Shown piece by piece: positions 7,270-16,136 of a DNA stretch of 40,283 nt (its first letter is position 1; every line of letters starts with the position of its first letter). The translations under genes and the position numbers were made by a program. The notes beneath the pieces are model-generated. The model was not told the origin of the DNA. It did no database searches and was given only the letters and a program-made list of their open reading frames with translations. Source of the DNA: Flavobacteriales bacterium (GTDB lineage Bacteria; Bacteroidota; Bacteroidia; Flavobacteriales_D; CAJJDF01). The DNA lies in the NCBI GenBank assembly GCA_020630395.1, contig JAHDBM010000025.1:1-40283 (forward strand), in the 5' to 3' direction.

Positions 7270-8994
7270 TTAGTGTTTAATGAGCTTTCTATAATAGTAA
7301 CCTTTGTCAGTTCTAATTTTAATAACGTAAGCTCCGTTCAATAAATGATTAACATCAACCTTACTTCTTTTAGATGAACCACTTTGGCTAATTAATAATT
7401 TACCATTATAATTCAATATCTCAATGTGTTGAATTAGCGAAATGCTTTCAACAATAAATGCTCCATTAGTAGGATTAGGATATATGTTAATATCATCTTT
7501 TTGAGTTACATCATTACTAATATCAGTAGTAAATTGATTAGGAATATACCCATTGTGTTTTTTGTTTATTAAAAAAAACGGATGTTGATTTTGTAGATCA
7601 TCATATAATAATGAAGACTCCCAAATGTTTAAAAAATTGTTACTAGCTGATTTTTCTTTACTTACTGTTACAGCAGAGGTTAACGAAGTATTATTTAAAT
7701 CACCAAAAACAAGAGGGGAAAAAAGGGTATTACCAATGGTGGTAAAACGCCAATTATCTATCATATTTAGATTATTATCTAAACCATAATAGTGACTTTC
7801 TAGGTTATACTCCATATTTCCGTTTACAAATAATTCAGGGTAGTTGTCATTGTTAATGTCTATGGCACTTATAGCTGTAATACCATAAAGACCTCCAGCT
7901 GAATCAATTCTATTACCATTATTATCAAATACATACAAAGAGCTTTTTGGCGAATTAGACTGATTAAAATCTCCAATAGCTATTTCATAGGTATTATCAT
8001 TATTCATATCTATAGGTAGGGCAGAAGCATATATCCAATTGGCTGTTTGTTGAGGCCAACCTGTTTTTTGAGCACCATAGCTATCAATCACATTTAAGAA
8101 TCCATTGTCATCATTATGCGAGCCAATAATTATTTCATGAAAAAAGTCATGGTCTAAATCTACCAAAATGGGAGAGCTGTAGGAGAATAATTCATTAGTA
8201 TGGCTAAGTTGGTAGGGAAAGCCGCTAAGTTGATTGCCTAACTTATCAATTGCATGCAATTGATTGGCGGTTGCAAACACAATGTTTGTATTACCATTAT
8301 TGTTAATATCACCAACAGCCGCATGAGTAGCTACAACTTGATTAACAGCATAAGGAAATCCATTAAGTATAGAACCATCACCTTTAATAACATAAAGTTT
8401 GCTTGTGCTATCAGTTTCATTTTCAGTTACAACAATTTCATTAATGTTGTTTCCATTTACATCATTTAGAGATTGTATAAACCTAATTTCTTTAAATGTA
8501 ATAGGAAAACCACTTACCAAAGATCCATTTATGTTGTATGCATATACTTTACTCACGGTATCATTGTATGAAGTAAACACAATATTTTCTTTACTATCTC
8601 CTGTTATGTCGCCAATACTAGGAGACCATTCAATAAATTCATTTACAGGTAAAGTTATAGGCCATCCAGGTAATGAAGTGTTGTCATTTTTATTTATAGA
8701 AACAAGGTTACAGCTGTGGTAAACAATTTCTTTTAAAGGATCAACATCTAAGTTTACATAAACTACTCCTCCTTTTGGAGAAGTAACACAAGTATTATTA
8801 CCATTAATTTCTAAAGGATGTTTAGGAGAATGATAAAAATCTAAATTAACTCCATCAACAGGAGGGAAAGCATTAAAAGATCCTAATTCGTAAGGAGGTA
8901 TGCTACCTTTAACATCTGGAATAAGAGTTTGTTGACTGTTAACGCTTAATGTGTACAGTAATAAAAATAATATATGTAAATAGGCTTTATTCAT
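7270..8994 (-). CDS. Secreted FG-GAP/VCBS-repeat protein with type IX secretion sorting domain
   Basis: A 574-residue exported protein. Residues 1-20 form a signal peptide ending near VNSQ. Several calcium-binding FG-GAP/VCBS-type loops follow at regular spacing, for example DVNGNNINEIVV, DINNNGNTNIVF, DLDHDFFHEIII, DMNNDNTYEIAI and DINNDNYPELFV, suggesting a beta-propeller. The last 75 residues are a type A T9SS C-terminal domain (IYPNPTNG... ending GYYYRKLIKH), so the protein should pass the outer membrane through the type IX system. Its start overlaps the stop of the upstream gene by one base. It ends 6 bp from the convergent GAPDH-like gene. Ligand or activity unknown. Confidence 0.85.
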   Translation of the reverse strand: MNKAYLHILFLLLYTLSVNSQQTLIPDVKGSIPPYELGSFNAFPPVDGVNLDFYHSPKHPLEINGNNTCVTSPKGGVVYVNLDVDPLKEIVYHSCNLVSINKNDNTSLPGWPITLPVNEFIEWSPSIGDITGDSKENIVFTSYNDTVSKVYAYNINGSLVSGFPITFKEIRFIQSLNDVNGNNINEIVVTENETDSTSKLYVIKGDGSILNGFPYAVNQVVATHAAVGDINNNGNTNIVFATANQLHAIDKLGNQLSGFPYQLSHTNELFSYSSPILVDLDHDFFHEIIIGSHNDDNGFLNVIDSYGAQKTGWPQQTANWIYASALPIDMNNDNTYEIAIGDFNQSNSPKSSLYVFDNNGNRIDSAGGLYGITAISAIDINNDNYPELFVNGNMEYNLESHYYGLDNNLNMIDNWRFTTIGNTLFSPLVFGDLNNTSLTSAVTVSKEKSASNNFLNIWESSLLYDDLQNQHPFFLINKKHNGYIPNQFTTDISNDVTQKDDINIYPNPTNGAFIVESISLIQHIEILNYNGKLLISQSGSSKRSKVDVNHLLNGAYVIKIRTDKGYYYRKLIKH

Positions 8995-10085
8995 TACAGT
9001 ACCTTTAATGCTATGAAATAATTATTTACCGAATTTCTTGGGATAATAAAAGGTACTAAAGGAGTTTGCGTATTTGCGTTAGTAGATGTTATGGTGTGAA
9101 TAACAGTAGATTCATCATCCCAATCAGCAGGATTAGCACTTGGTAACTGATATAGTGTTATATCATTTCCAGAAGAACCATCATTTTCAATTTTAAGTTT
9201 ATAAACGGTATTGGATGTAATTGCCTGCCCAGACCCTTGATTCCAATTAGTTCCATTAGTAGGTGAGCTACCATATAATCCCCAATAATTAGCAGTTCCA
9301 TTAAAATAAGATAAAACAGCACCTTGAATGTATTGCGCATTAGAATTTTCGTCAGTAGTTAATCCTCCGATTCCAATCATAAATGTATTGTCATGACTAA
9401 ATATCCATTCTACAGTTGTACCGCTTCCTCTTGTAAATTGACAGCTTTCAAATTTCACCCAGCTTTGCCAAGGGTTAGAACCAGTAAAATACATTCCATT
9501 TGCATTTCTAACTACATTCATTCCTGTTCTATAGCGTATATCATTACCTGCTCCATTGCCAGTAGTAAATGCATCTCCTCCTAGCCTCAAATCTTTCCAA
9601 GTAGAATTTAAAATTTGCAATCCATCTGTTATCGTATCACTTCCACAAGAGTTAGAAATAACAATATCAACAGTATCTGTAGTGGCAGCTGTTGTAATAT
9701 TAACGATTACCTCAGTATTATTTACTATAGTTGTATTATTAATAGTTACTCCTGATATTGAAACAGTTAATGAACTGCCAGTAAAGTTGTACCCTGTTAA
9801 TGTTAAATCAGTCGTAGAGGATATACCACTTTTGTATGTCTTATCGTTAATACTTGGCTTTAGTAAATCACAAACTGAAGATCCATAAGGAAATACTTTT
9901 CCTAATTTACCATGAGACAATCCAATGTAATATTGTTTATTAACTGTGTCTAAGTATAAATCACCTTCATAAGCTGCAGAGTTGGTTTCTATGGAGTCTA
10001 TTTCTAGTCCAGTAAAATACTGACTTCTAGAAAATGAAAACAGGAGAATAAGAAAAAAAAGTATACTATATTTCATTGCTATCAT
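8994..10085 (-). CDS. Exported protein with IPT/TIG-like domain
   Basis: A 363-residue exported protein. A signal peptide covers about residues 1-21 (MIAMKYSILFFLILL...SRSQ). An alternative ATG three codons in (10076) gives a more typical start. Residues about 70-160 look like an IPT/TIG immunoglobulin-like domain (TGYNFTGSSLTVSISGV, then TTIVNNTEVIVNI). The C-terminal 200 residues are rich in Gly, Asn, Thr and aromatics, like a beta-sandwich, but I do not recognise the family. No T9SS tag is visible, unlike its operon partner, with which it overlaps by one base. It may act as a cell-surface or adhesin-like partner; this is inference. Confidence 0.6.
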   Translation of the reverse strand: MIAMKYSILFFLILLFSFSRSQYFTGLEIDSIETNSAAYEGDLYLDTVNKQYYIGLSHGKLGKVFPYGSSVCDLLKPSINDKTYKSGISSTTDLTLTGYNFTGSSLTVSISGVTINNTTIVNNTEVIVNITTAATTDTVDIVISNSCGSDTITDGLQILNSTWKDLRLGGDAFTTGNGAGNDIRYRTGMNVVRNANGMYFTGSNPWQSWVKFESCQFTRGSGTTVEWIFSHDNTFMIGIGGLTTDENSNAQYIQGAVLSYFNGTANYWGLYGSSPTNGTNWNQGSGQAITSNTVYKLKIENDGSSGNDITLYQLPSANPADWDDESTVIHTITSTNANTQTPLVPFIIPRNSVNNYFIALKVL

Positions 10086-10171
10086 ATTTTACATAAGTAT
10101 ACGAGAAAACTAAGTAAATAGATTCATTTTAATTATAAATGAGCGTATATTAACTGATAAATAATAAGCTA

Positions 10172-11212
10172 ATGAAAAAATTAAACATAGTAGGATTAAT
10201 GTCTGGAACATCTTGTGATGGCCTTGATATAGCTTATTGTGAATTTAATTTCAATAATGAAAGGTGGAGTTTTAAGTTATTAGCAGCTCAAGAATATCCT
10301 TATGATGCTATATGGAATAATGAACTAATGAATGCTCATAAATTACCTAGTAAACAATTAACTCAATTGGACACTGATTTTGGGAGATTCTCTGGAAAAA
10401 TAGTAAATGAATTTATTAGCCAACATAAAATAGACAAAGCAAACATAGATGCGATAGCCTCACATGGTCATACTGTTTTTCATAAGCCAGAGGAGGGGTA
10501 TACTTTGCAAATAGGAAATGGAAACGAGATAAAGAAAATTACAGGATTAAAAACAATTTATGATTTTAGATCAAATGACGTCTCATTAGGTGGGCAAGGA
10601 GCTCCTTTAGTTCCAATAGGAGATAAATACCTTTTTTCAAGCTACGATTACTGTTTAAATATTGGAGGTATAGCCAATCTTTCCTTTGATGAAAATGGTA
10701 TAAGAAAAGCTATGGATGTTTGTTTCGTGAATATGATACTAAATAGATTATCAGCAAAAATAGGGATACCTTATGATAAAGGAGGGGAAATTGCTAGAAA
10801 TAGTATAGTAAACAAAGCGTTATTAAAACAATTACTTAACTTGGATTTTAAAGGAAAATCTCTAGCTATCGAACAATATGAAAAGATCATAAAGCCTATA
10901 CTAAATCATTCAAGTGATTCAATAGAAAACTTAATAGCTACAGTTACACGGTATGCAGCTATTAAAATATCTCAACAATTAACTAAAGGAAAAGTACTAG
11001 TTACTGGCGGAGGTGCTTATAATTTATATTTAATAGATCAAATCAAAGAGTTGTCTCTAGCAGATATAGTAATTCCAATTGCTAAAACAATTAGTTTTAA
11101 AGAAGCAATTTTGTTTGCTTTCTTAGGAGCATTAAAATTAGAAAACACCCCCAATTGTTTAGCGTCAGTGACAGGAGCAAGATATGATAATGTAGGAGGA
11201 GTTATTGCTTAG
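10172..11212 (+). CDS. anmK: Anhydro-N-acetylmuramic acid kinase
   Basis: A 346-residue AnmK of the hexokinase/ASKHA fold. It phosphorylates and opens 1,6-anhydroMurNAc to MurNAc-6-phosphate during peptidoglycan recycling in the cytosol. Visible motifs are GLMSGTSCDGLD (8-19), ASHGHTVFH, YDFRSNDVSLGGQGAPLVPIGD (ending near residue 150), the ATP-site CLNIGGIANLSF, the segment MDVCFVN carrying the candidate catalytic Asp, and LVTGGGAYN near the C-terminus. The length is normal for Bacteroidota. It is divergent from the IPT/TIG gene and separated from the following esterase gene by a likely promoter. Confidence 0.93.
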   Translation: MKKLNIVGLMSGTSCDGLDIAYCEFNFNNERWSFKLLAAQEYPYDAIWNNELMNAHKLPSKQLTQLDTDFGRFSGKIVNEFISQHKIDKANIDAIASHGHTVFHKPEEGYTLQIGNGNEIKKITGLKTIYDFRSNDVSLGGQGAPLVPIGDKYLFSSYDYCLNIGGIANLSFDENGIRKAMDVCFVNMILNRLSAKIGIPYDKGGEIARNSIVNKALLKQLLNLDFKGKSLAIEQYEKIIKPILNHSSDSIENLIATVTRYAAIKISQQLTKGKVLVTGGGAYNLYLIDQIKELSLADIVIPIAKTISFKEAILFAFLGALKLENTPNCLASVTGARYDNVGGVIA

Positions 11213-11236
11213 TAAAATACATTAGCCTTTTTGTTG

Positions 11237-11244
11237 TACATTTG
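11237..11244 (+). promoter_or_regulatory. Putative -7 promoter element for the secreted esterase gene
   Basis: TACATTTG is a perfect TAnnTTTG match 24 nt before the ATG at 11269, in the 56-bp gap after anmK. It suggests the esterase is not only read from the anmK promoter. This is a motif-only call. Confidence 0.45.
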
Positions 11245-11268
11245 TGTCATTAATTAATACTCCAATAA

Positions 11269-12486
11269 ATGAAAAAAGGATTGTCTCTTATGTTGGTGAT
11301 GATACTAGCGTTTTATGCTGGTTCTCAAAATGCTGCTTGTAATGGAACGCGTTATAAATCATATACATTTCCAAGTATTGATTCCACTATGGCAGTGCAA
11401 TACGGTAGCAACACAACAATAGGAAATAATAACAAAAACCTATCTATGGATATTTATTATCCTAAAAATGATGTAGCAACAGCTCGTCCATTAATTGTAT
11501 TTGCTTTTGGTGGTAGTTTTGTTTCAGGAAACAGGACAGACATGCAGCCAATTTGTAGGTATTTTGCTCATCAAGGGTATATAGCTGCAACTATTGATTA
11601 TCGCCTTATTGATGCTTTTATTACGGATTCATTTGCTTTAGTAGATGAAGTGATTAAAGCAACACATGATATGAAAGCAGCTATTCGTTATTTTAGAGAA
11701 GATGCACATACATCAAACATTTACAAAGTTGATACAAATTATATTTTCGCAGGAGGTATCTCATCAGGAGGTTTTATGGCCAATCATGTAGCTTATTTAG
11801 ACCCATCTGATAATATTCCGGCTTATATTCAAACTGCGATTAATAATAATGGTGGTTTTGAAGGAACAAGTAGTACAAATACACAGTACAGTAGCAAAGT
11901 TCATGGTGTCTTAAACTATTCGGGAGCAATAGGTAGAGCAGAGTGGATAGGAAGTAATAATCCGCCTTTGTATTCGGCTCATGATGATGGTGATGGGGTA
12001 GTACCTTGTCCAAAAGGACTTTCTCCAGGTAATTACCCGTTAAATGTGACAACTTACGGTAGTTGTGCTATGGAGCCGGCTGCAAATGCAGCAGGAATAA
12101 CCAATAGCTTTTATGAAATAGTTGGAAGCACAGGACATGTTTCTTATTTTTCTGGAGGTACAAATGCTGATGGTTTTGCTATTTTACAACAATCATCAGA
12201 TTTTTTATATGATATAGTGTGTGCTTCTGTAGGAGTTGAAGAATCATCAAAAAATGAATTGGCTATTTTTCCTAATCCCGCTAGTACTTCTTTCACGATT
12301 AACCCTAGTCATGAAGGAAATTACAACTTATCTATTTTTACTATTGATGGTCAATTAGTAGAAGCTAAAAATAATTTAAACGGCACTACCGATTATGATA
12401 TATCGCATTTAGCAGAAGGAGTATTTATAGTTAAAGCTGTTTTTAGCGATAAAATGGTTGCTACTACTAAGTTGATTAAAGAGTAA
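11269..12486 (+). CDS. Secreted alpha/beta-hydrolase (esterase-like) with type IX secretion sorting domain
   Basis: A 405-residue exported hydrolase. Signal peptide about 1-19. The esterase/lipase pattern is clear: PLIVFAFGGSF oxyanion segment (about 80-90), nucleophile Ser165 in GISSG, probable acid Asp242 in DDGDGVVP (the usual place before VVP) and His290 in STGHVSY. Residues about 325-405 form a T9SS C-terminal domain (IFPNPASTSF... ending TTKLIKE), so the enzyme should be secreted or anchored on the cell surface. Related Bacteroidota proteins are annotated as carboxylesterases or BD-FAE-like. The natural ester substrate is unknown. A likely promoter lies upstream and leuS follows from its own promoter. 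Confidence 0.85.
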   Translation: MKKGLSLMLVMILAFYAGSQNAACNGTRYKSYTFPSIDSTMAVQYGSNTTIGNNNKNLSMDIYYPKNDVATARPLIVFAFGGSFVSGNRTDMQPICRYFAHQGYIAATIDYRLIDAFITDSFALVDEVIKATHDMKAAIRYFREDAHTSNIYKVDTNYIFAGGISSGGFMANHVAYLDPSDNIPAYIQTAINNNGGFEGTSSTNTQYSSKVHGVLNYSGAIGRAEWIGSNNPPLYSAHDDGDGVVPCPKGLSPGNYPLNVTTYGSCAMEPAANAAGITNSFYEIVGSTGHVSYFSGGTNADGFAILQQSSDFLYDIVCASVGVEESSKNELAIFPNPASTSFTINPSHEGNYNLSIFTIDGQLVEAKNNLNGTTDYDISHLAEGVFIVKAVFSDKMVATTKLIKE

Positions 12487-12549
12487 AAGAATGTTTACAT
12501 TCATCATATATATCTATCAATCTTTAAAAAGGAACTAACAAAAATTCCA

Positions 12550-12557
12550 TACCTTTG
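12550..12557 (+). promoter_or_regulatory. Putative -7 promoter element for leuS
   Basis: TACCTTTG is a perfect TAnnTTTG match, followed by C as often seen in Bacteroidota promoters, 26 nt before the leuS ATG at 12584. A clear -33 TTG is not visible. Confidence 0.5.
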
Positions 12558-12583
12558 CATCCATTAGAAAACAACAATTTTCC

Positions 12584-15500
12584 ATGGATTACAATCACAT
12601 TGAATTAGAGAATAAATGGCGTAAATTTTGGGCAGAAAACAAAACATTTGCTGCGCAAGATAATAGCGAAAAACCTAAGTTTTATGCTTTGGATATGTTT
12701 CCTTATCCTTCGGGGGCTGGATTACATGTTGGTCACCCGCTAGGGTATATTGCAAGTGATATATATTCACGTTACAAACGTCATCAAGGATATAATGTAT
12801 TGCATCCTATGGGGTATGATTCTTTTGGATTACCTGCTGAACAATATGCTATCCAAACAGGTCAGCATCCTGCGGTAACAACTAAAACAAATATCGAAGG
12901 TGGAGTTGATAAAGCTGGAAATAAGATTGCTGGTTACCGAAATCAATTGGATATTATGGGGTTCTCTTTCGATTGGGATAGAGAAGTACGTACATCAGAT
13001 CCTAGTTATTATAAATGGACACAATGGATCTTTAAACAGATCTTTAATTCATGGTATAATAAGGCAACTAATAAGGCAGAAGATATTCAAGAATTAATTG
13101 CTGTTTTCGAAAAAGAAGGAAACGCAAATGTTAAAGCTGAAACATCTCAAGAAACCAACTTTTCTGCAGTTGAATGGAGTAATTATACGGATAAAGAAAA
13201 GAGCGATATATTAATGAATTATCGTTTAACGTTTTTAAGTGACACATATGTAAACTGGTGTCCGGCATTAGGAACGGTATTAGCCAATGACGAAATTAAA
13301 GATGGTGTAAGTGAAAGAGGTGGTCATCCAGTAGAGCGTAAATTAATGCGCCAATGGAGTATGCGAATTACGGCTTACGCGAATCGTTTAATTCAAGATT
13401 TAGATACAGTAGATTGGAGTGAGTCTATTAAAGAACAACAAAAAAATTGGATTGGAAAATCTAAGGGAGCTTCGGTAAAATTTAAGATCCTAACCCCAAC
13501 CCTTTCCGAAGGAAAGGGAGCCATTTATTCACCAGGCTATATGACTGGAGGAAATCATTCACATTTATTAATTGAAAAAGCTCAAGCCATGAGGGCCAAT
13601 CCTACTGAAGCAGAAGCTGCTTTGTGGACTAGGCTTATCAGTAAACAATTGGGAGTTAAAATTAGACAGCAACACTTAATAGAAAATTACATAGTTGATT
13701 TTGTTTGTCTATCTAAAAAACTGGTAATTGAAGTTGATGGAGAGATTCATAACCAACAAATCGAAGAAGACCAAGCAAGAACAAAAGTATTAGAAGAGAA
13801 AGGGTACAAAGTAATTCGTTTTACTAATCACGAAGTTATAGGTAATATAGATAAGGTTATAACAAAAATAAGATCAGAGATTGAAGGCAGAGCATCCATA
13901 ACAGATAATAAGGAACAAGTCCTTCCCAATGGGGAGGATTTAGGAGGGGATTATATTGAAGTCTTCACCACTCGCCCTGATACTATTTTCGGAGTTAATT
14001 TTATGGTGCTTGCACCAGAGCATGAGTTGGTTGCTAAGATTACAACCAATGAGTATAAGGCTGAGGTAGAAGCTTACCAACAAGCAGCTAAACTAAAAAG
14101 TGAACGAGACAGACAAGCTAATGTTAAAGAAGTTAGCGGTCAGTTTACGGGTGCTTATGCGCTACACCCTTTTACAGGAGAGAAAGTACAAATTTGGATT
14201 GGTGATTATGTGTTAGCAAGTTACGGAACAGGGGCAGTAATGGCTGTTCCTGCTGGAGACCAAAGAGATTGGAGCTTTGCTAAGCATTTTAATATTGAGA
14301 TAATAAATATTTTTAAAGATACTGATATCAGTGAAGGAGCATACGAAGGCAAAGATGCTGAACTTATTAATTCTGATTTTTTAAATGGTTTAAAAGCGAA
14401 GAAGGCAATTGGTGCATCAATAAAAGCGATTCACGAAAAAGAAGTAGGAAAAGGGAAAACACAATTTAGGTTACGTGATGCTATTTTCTCAAGACAGAGA
14501 TATTGGGGAGAACCATTTCCTATTTACTACAAAGACGAAATTCCATATGCTTTAGAAGATGATCGTTTACCAGTTGAATTACCTGAGGTAGATAAATACT
14601 TGCCTACCGAAGATGGAGAACCACCTTTGGCAAGAGCAAATAAACAAGACTGGAAGACTTTTGAAGGTGACAGAATGGAATACAATACTATGCCAGGTTG
14701 GGCAGGTAGTTCTTGGTACTTTTTACGTTACATGGATCCTAAAAACGAAACAGCCTTTGTTGCTAAAGAAAAAGCCGATTATTGGAACCAAGTAGATTTA
14801 TACATTGGAGGATCAGAGCATGCAACAGGTCACCTATTGTACTCTCGTTTTTGGTGTAAATTTTTATTTGATAGAGGATATATCGGTTTTAATGAGCCGT
14901 TCAAAAAAATGATTAACCAAGGGATGATCTTGGGTAGGTCTAGTTTTGTATATACTCTAATCGGAAGTGTGGTTTCTTTAACTGATCCTGAGGATGAATA
15001 TATTCCAGAAATTCCTATAGAAAAAGCTCCTAGATTATTTTTGACTTTCGAAAAAGCGAATGTTTTGCGAATTGCTAAAAAAATAAAGGCTTATAAAGTC
15101 GGTAGTGAAGAAGAAAAAATTGTTGGAGAAGCACAAAAAATAATTGAAGAAATAAATATTAAATCTCAATCCGTAGATTTTGAATTGAAAAAGAAATATC
15201 CCAATAGAATAGGAACTTTTGAGTATTCAACAATACCTGTTGCCTATCCAGTGGATATTAAATATGTTGATAATGATGTTTTAGATATTGAGTTAGCATC
15301 AAATGACCCATTATTTTCATATCTAAAAAATGCTGAATTCATAACGGAAGAAAGTGGAGATTACATCTGTGGACATGAAATCGAAAAAATGTCTAAATCC
15401 AAATACAATATACAAACCCCAGATGAATTAGTAGAAAAGTACGGAGCAGATACCTTAAGGTGTTACGAAATGTTTTTAGGCCCATTAGAGCAAGCTAAAC

Positions 15501-16066
15501 CTTGGGATACAAAAGGAATTAATGGGGTAAGTAATTTCTTACGTAAGCTTTGGAGATTGTTTCATCAAGGAGAAATCTTTAATGTAAATGAGGAAGAGCC
15601 AAGCAAAAAGGAATTAAAGGCATTACACACGCTTATTAAGAAAGCCAGTGATGATTTAGAGCGTTATTCCTTTAATACCATTGTTAGTGGGTTAATGATA
15701 GCTGTAAACGAGCTTACTGATCTTAAGTGCAACAATAAACAAGTATTAAGTGAATTGTTAGTTATTTTGTCGCCATATGCACCACATTTAGCTGAAGAAC
15801 TTTGGAGCAAATTAGGAAATACTGAAAGTATTTCTCAAGAGCCATGGCCAATATTTAATGCATCATTCTTAGAAGAAGATGCGTATGCTTATCCAGTATC
15901 ATTTAATGGTAAAATGAGGTTTAAATTAGAGCTTCCAACAAACCTATCGAAAGAAGATATTGAAAAGGAAGTATTAGCAGCAGAACAATCGGCTAAGTAC
16001 TTAGATGGAAAAGCACCTAAAAAGGTGATTGTGGTACCTAAGAAGATTGTGAATATTGTGGTTTAA
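12584..16066 (+). CDS. leuS: Leucyl-tRNA synthetase carrying an in-frame DUF559 insertion
   Basis: A class I synthetase charging tRNA-Leu. The HIGH-type motif is YPSGAGLHVGH (about 43-53). The CP1 editing domain has TTRPDTIFG (462-470) and YGTGAVMAVPAGDQRD. The KMSKS motif is EKMSKSKYN near 938-946, followed by the anticodon-binding and C-terminal domains. At 1160 residues it is about 200 longer than the 930-1000 usual in Bacteroidota. Two expansions explain this: about 154 residues at 303-456, a complete DUF559 nuclease-like domain in the loop just before the TTRPDT strand; and roughly 65-70 extra residues in the leucine-specific domain (about 795-885). All synthetase motifs are intact and the frame is open, so the enzyme is probably functional. 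Confidence 0.93.
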   Translation: MDYNHIELENKWRKFWAENKTFAAQDNSEKPKFYALDMFPYPSGAGLHVGHPLGYIASDIYSRYKRHQGYNVLHPMGYDSFGLPAEQYAIQTGQHPAVTTKTNIEGGVDKAGNKIAGYRNQLDIMGFSFDWDREVRTSDPSYYKWTQWIFKQIFNSWYNKATNKAEDIQELIAVFEKEGNANVKAETSQETNFSAVEWSNYTDKEKSDILMNYRLTFLSDTYVNWCPALGTVLANDEIKDGVSERGGHPVERKLMRQWSMRITAYANRLIQDLDTVDWSESIKEQQKNWIGKSKGASVKFKILTPTLSEGKGAIYSPGYMTGGNHSHLLIEKAQAMRANPTEAEAALWTRLISKQLGVKIRQQHLIENYIVDFVCLSKKLVIEVDGEIHNQQIEEDQARTKVLEEKGYKVIRFTNHEVIGNIDKVITKIRSEIEGRASITDNKEQVLPNGEDLGGDYIEVFTTRPDTIFGVNFMVLAPEHELVAKITTNEYKAEVEAYQQAAKLKSERDRQANVKEVSGQFTGAYALHPFTGEKVQIWIGDYVLASYGTGAVMAVPAGDQRDWSFAKHFNIEIINIFKDTDISEGAYEGKDAELINSDFLNGLKAKKAIGASIKAIHEKEVGKGKTQFRLRDAIFSRQRYWGEPFPIYYKDEIPYALEDDRLPVELPEVDKYLPTEDGEPPLARANKQDWKTFEGDRMEYNTMPGWAGSSWYFLRYMDPKNETAFVAKEKADYWNQVDLYIGGSEHATGHLLYSRFWCKFLFDRGYIGFNEPFKKMINQGMILGRSSFVYTLIGSVVSLTDPEDEYIPEIPIEKAPRLFLTFEKANVLRIAKKIKAYKVGSEEEKIVGEAQKIIEEINIKSQSVDFELKKKYPNRIGTFEYSTIPVAYPVDIKYVDNDVLDIELASNDPLFSYLKNAEFITEESGDYICGHEIEKMSKSKYNIQTPDELVEKYGADTLRCYEMFLGPLEQAKPWDTKGINGVSNFLRKLWRLFHQGEIFNVNEEEPSKKELKALHTLIKKASDDLERYSFNTIVSGLMIAVNELTDLKCNNKQVLSELLVILSPYAPHLAEELWSKLGNTESISQEPWPIFNASFLEEDAYAYPVSFNGKMRFKLELPTNLSKEDIEKEVLAAEQSAKYLDGKAPKKVIVVPKKIVNIVV
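13489..13518. repeat. Left terminal hairpin repeat of the DUF559 cassette
   Basis: CCTAACCCC is followed by a perfect 8-bp stem, CCCTTTCC-gaa-GGAAAGGG (13500-13518). This C-rich block stands out from the AT-rich surroundings and is translated in frame as LTPTLSEGKG. It resembles, in inverted orientation, the block at the other end of the cassette. Confidence 0.7.
13490..13951 (+). mobile_element. DUF559 endonuclease-like cassette inserted in frame in leuS
   Basis: About 462 bp (154 codons) interrupt the leuS editing domain between FKI (residue 302) and YIEVFTTRPDT (457 on). Its core (residues about 330-433) has the DUF559 pattern: MRANPTEAEAALWTRL, then GVKIRQQHLIENYIVDFVC, LVIEVDGEIHNQQ, EKGYKVIRFTNHEV and the final helix. 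The nuclease-like acidic residues Asp372, Glu383 and Asp385 and His389 are all kept; DUF559 belongs to the Vsr-like PD-(D/E)xK fold. Each end carries a GC-rich hairpin, and the ends are imperfect inverted copies, so I read it as a mobile or formerly mobile unit. The exact boundaries are estimated from the break in leuS homology. Confidence 0.8.
13920..13950. repeat. Right terminal hairpin repeat of the DUF559 cassette
   Basis: The stem TCCTTCCC-aat-GGGGAGGA (13920-13938, 7 of 8 paired) is followed by TTTAGGAGGGGA. Read on the minus strand it gives CCTAAATCC and then a C-rich hairpin, mirroring the left end. It is translated as LPNGEDLGGD within leuS. Confidence 0.7.
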
Positions 16067-16136
16067 AAACGTTAGTTTGATATAATGCAAAGGTTAAAGT
16101 CTTGGTTACATCAGTTTTGATCATTAAGTGTTTAGA

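Noticed and set aside
12489-12502. GAATG-ttta-CATTC hairpin after the esterase gene as a terminator
   Set aside because: The stem is only 5 bp, AT-rich, and no T-run follows.
13490-13951. Intein or self-splicing intron in leuS
   Set aside because: No intein splicing blocks (Cys/Ser at the start, HN-Cys at the end) or intron core are seen; the reading frame is open throughout and the domain matches DUF559.
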